Shown: positions 60,012-64,000 of the stretch, piece after piece
Layout: each line of letters begins with the position of its first letter
Position numbering within the stretch: position 1 is the stretch's first letter
From: DAOTXS01 sp034433515
GTDB taxonomy: Bacteria; Chloroflexota; Anaerolineae; UBA4142
Reading direction: 5' to 3'
Length of the DNA stretch: 64,000 nucleotides
NCBI GenBank assembly: GCA_034433515.1
Contig: DAOUAL010000055.1
Coordinates: forward strand, 1 to 64,000
The notes under the pieces: model-generated
The model's input: the letters and a program-made list of their open reading frames with translations, nothing else
What the model was told of the DNA's origin: nothing
The model's database searches: none
Program-made: the position numbers and the translations under genes

Positions 60012-60950
60012 TCATACCTCCGACTTTATACTTGATCGTGTCGCTCCTGACCATCGCGCCACCGGCACAATCGCGTGCGCCACACGCCACACCGATTCCA
60101 TTTCATCGCGCGTGAACAGCGGCACATTTTCCAATTCGTACGGCAAATCGAGCCGATGATACTTGGGCTTGCCCAGATTGGTGTACGCGAGCAAATCCCA
60201 GCGTTCGACCGTCGGCAATTCGTCGCGGATGAATCGCGCAATGGATTCGATGTTCACGCGGTCGTCGGTGTAGCCCGGGATAATCGGCGTGCGAATCCAC
60301 ATCGGCACACCGCGCAGCGATAGCAAACGCGCGTTGTTGAGAAGCAATTCATTGCCAACGCCGGTCGCGGCGCGATGCCGTTCGCCGTCCATCATTTTCA
60401 AATCGAACAGCGCAAGGTCAACCCATTTGATTACGCGTTGATACCGTTCTGCCGACACCGCGCCGCACGTATCGAGCGCGATGTGCAAGCCAGCATCTTT
60501 CAAGCGCGGCAGAATCTCGCAGAGAAAATCGGTTTGCATCATCGGCTCGCCGCCACTGAACGTGATGCCGCCGCCGGAGGTTTCATAGAACACTTTATCT
60601 TTGAGCAACTCGGCAATCAATTCATCCGCTGTCCACTCTTTGCCGATGATTTCGAGCGCGGATGCCGGACACGCTTCGGCACATTTGCCGCACACGGTAC
60701 AGCGTTTGCGATCAATCAACATTCCGCTGGGTGTGAGCATCAGCGCGTTCTCGGGACACACACGCAGACATTCACGCGCGGCGATGCAGCGCGCATCGTA
60801 CCACACCAAATCGAGATGCGGCGACGCGCCTTCCGGGTTATGACACCACACGCAGCGCAGCGGACATCCTTTCATAAACACGGTTGTGCGAATGCCGGGT
60901 CCGTCTTCGGTGCTGAATTGTTGGATGTTGAAAGTGAGTGCGGTGAGCAT
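60012..60950 (-). CDS. glycyl-radical enzyme activase (PflA family radical SAM)
   Basis: 312 residues. Radical-SAM cluster motif C-x3-C-x2-C in KGCPLRCVWCHNPE, a ferredoxin-like insert with two further Cys clusters (CIAARECLRVCPENA and CTVCGKCAEACPASA), and SGGGITFSGGEP. Using S-adenosylmethionine it would generate the glycyl radical on the enzyme at 63798. The extra ferredoxin insert is typical of activases for glycerol dehydratase, 4-hydroxyphenylacetate decarboxylase and similar enzymes rather than true PflA. It overlaps the stop of the WD40 gene; GTG 60968 is another possible start. Confidence 0.92.
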   Translation of the reverse strand: MLTALTFNIQQFSTEDGPGIRTTVFMKGCPLRCVWCHNPEGASPHLDLVWYDARCIAARECLRVCPENALMLTPSGMLIDRKRCTVCGKCAEACPASALEIIGKEWTADELIAELLKDKVFYETSGGGITFSGGEPMMQTDFLCEILPRLKDAGLHIALDTCGAVSAERYQRVIKWVDLALFDLKMMDGERHRAATGVGNELLLNNARLLSLRGVPMWIRTPIIPGYTDDRVNIESIARFIRDELPTVERWDLLAYTNLGKPKYHRLDLPYELENVPLFTRDEMESVWRVAHAIVPVARWSGATRSSIKSEV

Positions 60951-60955
60951 TGAAT

Positions 60956-63007
60956 TTAGCGTCTCCACGCGGGACCTAATTCACCTTGGGTGCCAACGTG
61001 CGGCACGCTCCATTCCTCATCGGTGCCCATATCGCGAATGATGATGTGTGGCATCGTTCCTTCGATGTGTGCGTGGGCAAAGAATCGCCACGAAGAACAC
61101 GCGGGTTGGCAGTTGTCCTTGTTGTCCGGATGCCGGGTCAATTGTCGCACGTTACTGCCATCGCGATTCATCGAATAGACTTCGAGATGACCATTTCGTT
61201 TCGAGTGGAAAAGAATTTGATCGCCGAGCATAAAACAGGGGCTTTCATCCTCGACTGAATTGTTCGTCAAGCGCCGCTGATGCGTGCCGTCTGCATTGGC
61301 AATGTAGATTTCGGCGTTGCCATCGCGGTACGATACAAAGGTGATCCAATCGAACCCGGTTGAAATTTGGGGCGCGAAATTATAGTTGGGCATCTCGGCA
61401 AGTTTGCGTTGATTGCTTCCATCAACATTCATCACATAGATTTTGGTTTCGCCTTCGCGTTCGGACGCAAAGATGATTCTTGTTCCATCCGGGGAAAATG
61501 CCGGCTGAAACGATGGCTTGTTCCCCAAAGTCAACTGCCGAATATTTTTGCCGTTCGCGTCCATCGTAAAAATTTGCGTGACGCCGCCCACCGCCGATTC
61601 AAATGCAATCAACTTGCCGTGCGGTGCGATTGCAGGATGCCAAGCGTTCAGTATTGGCGTGAGGAGAATCGGCGTCTCGCCTTTTTTGACATCACGCAAT
61701 CCGTAAATTCTTCGCACGTTGTTGCCCATATCCGCTGTGAACGCAAAATCAATCGCATCAGTGCTGGGCGCGCCGGTGGGGGTGCGCGTTCGTGTCGGCG
61801 TTGGTGTGCGCGTGCGCGTAGTGGTTACGTCGGCTGGCGGTGTTTTGGTAATCGGAGGTGCGGGGTTGATAGACCACAGGACGATCGTTCCGTTTTCCAG
61901 ACCGCAGACTATGGTCGAACCATCGCGCGATATCGCAATGCTCCACACAGGCGCGGAGTGTCCAGTCAACGTATAGAGTTTAGTGGCTTGGTCGTAAATG
62001 CTTACTTGGGTCTTGTCCTGTCCAACAGTTGCGATGATGAGTCCAGCAGAACTCCACTGCAACGCCGTTCTGGATTTCTCTGGCAATGTGAATGGCTTGA
62101 TTTCCTTCCCGGTCTGGGCGTCAACAATGGTGTATTTACCAGCCCAAGCGTGAGTGCCGACCAGAACGATCTGGGAGCCATCCGGCGACCAATTTCCGTA
62201 CGCATATCCTTGCCACGAAAGTTGTGGTTTGCCTGTTTGCAGGTCCCAAACGATGACTTTAGCATGGGGTGGGACATTGTTGATCGAGCCGAGTTCTTCT
62301 GCGCCGGAAAGAAGTCGTGTGCCGTCCGGCGACCAGTTGGCGTGCCACGCGTTATAAGTATGTCCTTGCAACGCGCGTAACAGCGTGCCGGTCTTGGCAT
62401 CTCGCAACAATACTCTACCGTCAATATGTCCAACTGCCAGCGTTTTCCCGTCCGGAGACCAATCTTCCGGGAATTGCATATTACCCGATGAAGACTTGGC
62501 GGTAGGAAGATAGGCGAATGTTCGTAATGTGGCACACGTTTTAGCGTCTGCCACGCTGGGAGCATCGTGTACGTCGTGCGCGTTGAAGAAAACGAATTGC
62601 CCATCGGGTGACCACACCAACTCTGTCCAGCCGCTCCTTTCCAACGCGCATGGAGGTTGATCCGTCGCCAAGTTCCAGAGGTACCATCTGTCCTTTGAAA
62701 ACGAAGCCAGTCGTGTCCCGTCGGGAGCAAGAGACACGGTTGCTTGCTCCTTCTGCGCGCTTTCTAGCACGCGCAGGCGCACGGGCTGTGGTTTGATCGG
62801 CAACGCCGTGACACTGGGAGTGGAGGTTGCTATTGTGTTTGGTGTGCCGGTGGCTGGCGCGATCGTTGGTGCGGAATTTGACGCAGGCGCGGTAGCGCTG
62901 GGCATGGGAATTGTTGCGGGCGCGCACGCCGAGATGCATACGGCAATAATCGTGGTGATGATGAATGTTGTAGAGCGAAGATGAACAGAGTGCATTGTTT
63001 GCCTCAT
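60956..63007 (-). CDS. WD40/TolB-like beta-propeller lipoprotein
   Basis: 683 residues. Signal peptide with lipobox ISAC near residue 28, Thr/Pro/Ala linker, then WD40-type repeats (about 85-375: WSPDGTRLLSGAEE, VWSIAISRDGSTIVCGLENG), an Arg-Thr-Pro linker (about 385-410), and a PD40/TolB-type propeller (about 415-683: AFSPDGTRIIFASEREGETK, ADGTHQRRLTNNSVEDESP). Two propellers in one secreted protein suggest a surface binding role. It sits between a glycyl-radical enzyme and its activase, where no such gene is expected. The start is 6 bp beyond the enzyme-gene remnant. Confidence 0.87.
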   Translation of the reverse strand: MRQTMHSVHLRSTTFIITTIIAVCISACAPATIPMPSATAPASNSAPTIAPATGTPNTIATSTPSVTALPIKPQPVRLRVLESAQKEQATVSLAPDGTRLASFSKDRWYLWNLATDQPPCALERSGWTELVWSPDGQFVFFNAHDVHDAPSVADAKTCATLRTFAYLPTAKSSSGNMQFPEDWSPDGKTLAVGHIDGRVLLRDAKTGTLLRALQGHTYNAWHANWSPDGTRLLSGAEELGSINNVPPHAKVIVWDLQTGKPQLSWQGYAYGNWSPDGSQIVLVGTHAWAGKYTIVDAQTGKEIKPFTLPEKSRTALQWSSAGLIIATVGQDKTQVSIYDQATKLYTLTGHSAPVWSIAISRDGSTIVCGLENGTIVLWSINPAPPITKTPPADVTTTRTRTPTPTRTRTPTGAPSTDAIDFAFTADMGNNVRRIYGLRDVKKGETPILLTPILNAWHPAIAPHGKLIAFESAVGGVTQIFTMDANGKNIRQLTLGNKPSFQPAFSPDGTRIIFASEREGETKIYVMNVDGSNQRKLAEMPNYNFAPQISTGFDWITFVSYRDGNAEIYIANADGTHQRRLTNNSVEDESPCFMLGDQILFHSKRNGHLEVYSMNRDGSNVRQLTRHPDNKDNCQPACSSWRFFAHAHIEGTMPHIIIRDMGTDEEWSVPHVGTQGELGPAWRR

Positions 63008-63013
63008 TGGGTT

Positions 63014-63115
63014 TTACAACCGATGACTCTCCCGCGCGATAATCTCGTCCTGAATCTCCTTGCCCAGCCCCACAAAGTACGCGTTGTAGCCCGTCACACG
63101 CACGAGCAAATTGCG
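63014..63115 (-). pseudogene. 3'-end remnant of a glycyl-radical enzyme gene (100-bp direct repeat A)
   Basis: Read on the minus strand it encodes the last 33 residues of a glycyl-radical enzyme, including RVTGYNAYF, and ends in TAA. It is 95% identical over 100 bp (63016-63115) to 63800-63899; all five differences are synonymous. It starts right after the HEPN stop and lies 6 bp before the WD40 gene. Confidence 0.9.
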
Positions 63116-63116
63116 C

Positions 63117-63464
63117 TCATTTTTTCTGCAAGTCTCGCAGGATCTGTTCGATCAGTGGCTGTAAAATTGGAATGCGCTCCTTGACTACCAGCCAAACCGT
63201 TTCTTTGTCCACACCAAAATAGAAATGGATCACCTTGTCGCGCATCCCAGCCATTTCTTTCCAAGGAACTTGCGGATATTTGGCGCGAATCTCTTCGGGG
63301 ACATTCTTTGCCGCTTCGCCAATGATTTCGATCGAGCGCAGAACGGCATTGACCGTTCGTTTGTCGGCAGCGAATTGCTCGTAGGACATTCCCCGAATGA
63401 ACTCGCTGGCATCCTGCATATTTTCCAAAATGTCTTTGACGTACAGCGATGTGTTTCGACTCAT
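63117..63464 (-). CDS. HEPN-domain toxin (HepT-like)
   Basis: 115 residues. A helical bundle with the catalytic R-x4-6-H motif in GMRDKVIHFYFGVD. HepT-type toxins are RNases or targets of AMPylation by their partner. It overlaps the MNT gene by 4 bp (ATGA). The stop is two bases before the duplicated enzyme-gene end. Confidence 0.9.
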   Translation of the reverse strand: MSRNTSLYVKDILENMQDASEFIRGMSYEQFAADKRTVNAVLRSIEIIGEAAKNVPEEIRAKYPQVPWKEMAGMRDKVIHFYFGVDKETVWLVVKERIPILQPLIEQILRDLQKK

Positions 63465-63754
63465 ACGGCAACTGCCTCCCGGAGAATGGCTTCGCGCAAT
63501 TCGGCGCGCACATCGCGTTGTGGCACAAGATCAACTTTGATTCCCAAAACCTCTGTCAGATAGATTTCCGCGCCGACGAGTTCCAACAGACTGATCGGGC
63601 GGATAATTTCGACCAACAAATCCAAATCGCTCTGGCTTGCCTGTTCGCCCCGCACGTACGATCCAAAAACGGCGACGACACCGATACCGTATTTTTGCGC
63701 CAATGTATCGTTGTGTTGCTTGATAATGCTCTTGATTTCAGCCAGTGTTTTCAT
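63461..63754 (-). CDS. MNT-domain nucleotidyltransferase antitoxin (MntA-like)
   Basis: 97 residues. Minimal nucleotidyltransferase with GSYVRGEQASQSDLDLLVE (GS-x10-DxD). In known HEPN-MNT pairs the MNT protein neutralises HEPN by adding AMP near its active site. The ATG follows gggggtg; a GTG two codons earlier is possible. A TGGTATAGC sequence just upstream may be its -10, so the pair could be expressed apart from the enzyme operon. Confidence 0.9.
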   Translation of the reverse strand: MKTLAEIKSIIKQHNDTLAQKYGIGVVAVFGSYVRGEQASQSDLDLLVEIIRPISLLELVGAEIYLTEVLGIKVDLVPQRDVRAELREAILREAVAV

Positions 63755-63797
63755 ATTCACCCCCCACAGCTATACCACAATTCGCGTGATTCGGGGC

Positions 63798-64000
63798 TCA
63801 CAACCGATGACTCTCCCGCGCAATAATCTCGTCCTGAATCTCCTTGCCCAGCCCGACAAAGTACGCGTTGTAGCCGGTCACGCGCACAAGCAAATTGCGG
63901 TACTCGTCCGGATGTTTTTGCGCCGCGCGCAACGTGTCCGCATCAATCACGTTGATTTGCAACGCGGTGCCGCCCACCTTGCCGTACGCGCGCAACAACG
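63798..64000 (-). CDS. glycyl-radical enzyme, C-terminal end (cut by window edge)
   Basis: The visible 66 or so residues hold GGTALQINVIDADTLRAAQ and the glycyl-radical loop RVTGYNAYF, whose Gly carries the radical. They match PFL-like enzymes (the dehydratase/decarboxylase branch rather than pyruvate formate-lyase itself, a guess from this piece). The final 100 bp are duplicated at 63016-63115 on the other side of the MNT-HEPN pair. The activase is at 60012. Confidence 0.9.
   Translation of the reverse strand, partial: LLRAYGKVGGTALQINVIDADTLRAAQKHPDEYRNLLVRVTGYNAYFVGLGKEIQDEIIARESHRL

Overview
The window (about 55% GC by eye, dense genes on both strands) reads like the chromosome of a Chloroflexota bacterium, probably an Anaerolineae-type anaerobe. 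This is inferred from gene content: multi-LysM proteins, DUF2905 and DUF4015 proteins, lipoproteins with Thr/Pro/Ser-rich linkers, a ferredoxin-dependent 2-oxoacid oxidoreductase and a glycyl-radical enzyme operon. No rRNA operon, CRISPR array or prophage is visible.

Layout. 1-1250: decayed transposases (IS630-like, IS982-like), a 104-bp MITE-like element and tRNA-Leu(TAA). 1254-5390: a repeat, then a minus-strand operon comEA, lipoprotein, dihydropyrimidinase, membrane protein. 5596-7726: TrmH-type methyltransferase and infC-rpmI-rplT. 7727-10439: a hairpin-rich region, a Ser-rich secreted protein, a second repeat copy and a GT4 glycosyltransferase. 10617-17329: P5C-type aldehyde dehydrogenase, ruvB, a GT-C glycosyltransferase, and dnaA with a likely origin just downstream of it. 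17652-27000: a DUF4015 protein, mutY, GNAT, and the 2-oxoacid:ferredoxin oxidoreductase genes interleaved with degV and plsY. 27055-29830: LysM/HTH operon, miaA, yraN. 30090-38565: MarR-HlyD-permease efflux operon, metallo-beta-lactamase-fold proteins, MFS exporter, LmbE-type deacetylase, hydrolase. 38548-44570: kinase-like ATPase, ftsH, thioesterase, tldD-tldE. 45757-52362: a surface-polysaccharide cluster. 52363-59099: metG with a long structured leader, small proteins, rhodanese lipoprotein, DinG with exonuclease domain. 59159-64000: PNPOx-like protein and the glycyl-radical operon (activase, WD40/TolB lipoprotein, enzyme 3' end) interrupted by an MNT/HEPN toxin-antitoxin pair.

Most notable: (i) the 684-bp MNT-HEPN module lies between two 100-bp direct copies of the 3' end of the glycyl-radical gene that differ only at five synonymous sites; (ii) two copies of a 104-bp element with 17-bp inverted ends and terminal TA, one of which supplies the stop codon of a metallo-beta-lactamase-fold gene; (iii) a 157-bp repeat in three copies placed at gene ends or directly before a start codon; (iv) DnaA boxes phased by about 20 bp; (v) infC apparently starting at ATC; (vi) structured leaders with terminator-like hairpins before metG and marR; (vii) several promoters whose -10 box sits so close to the start codon that the mRNAs should be leaderless.
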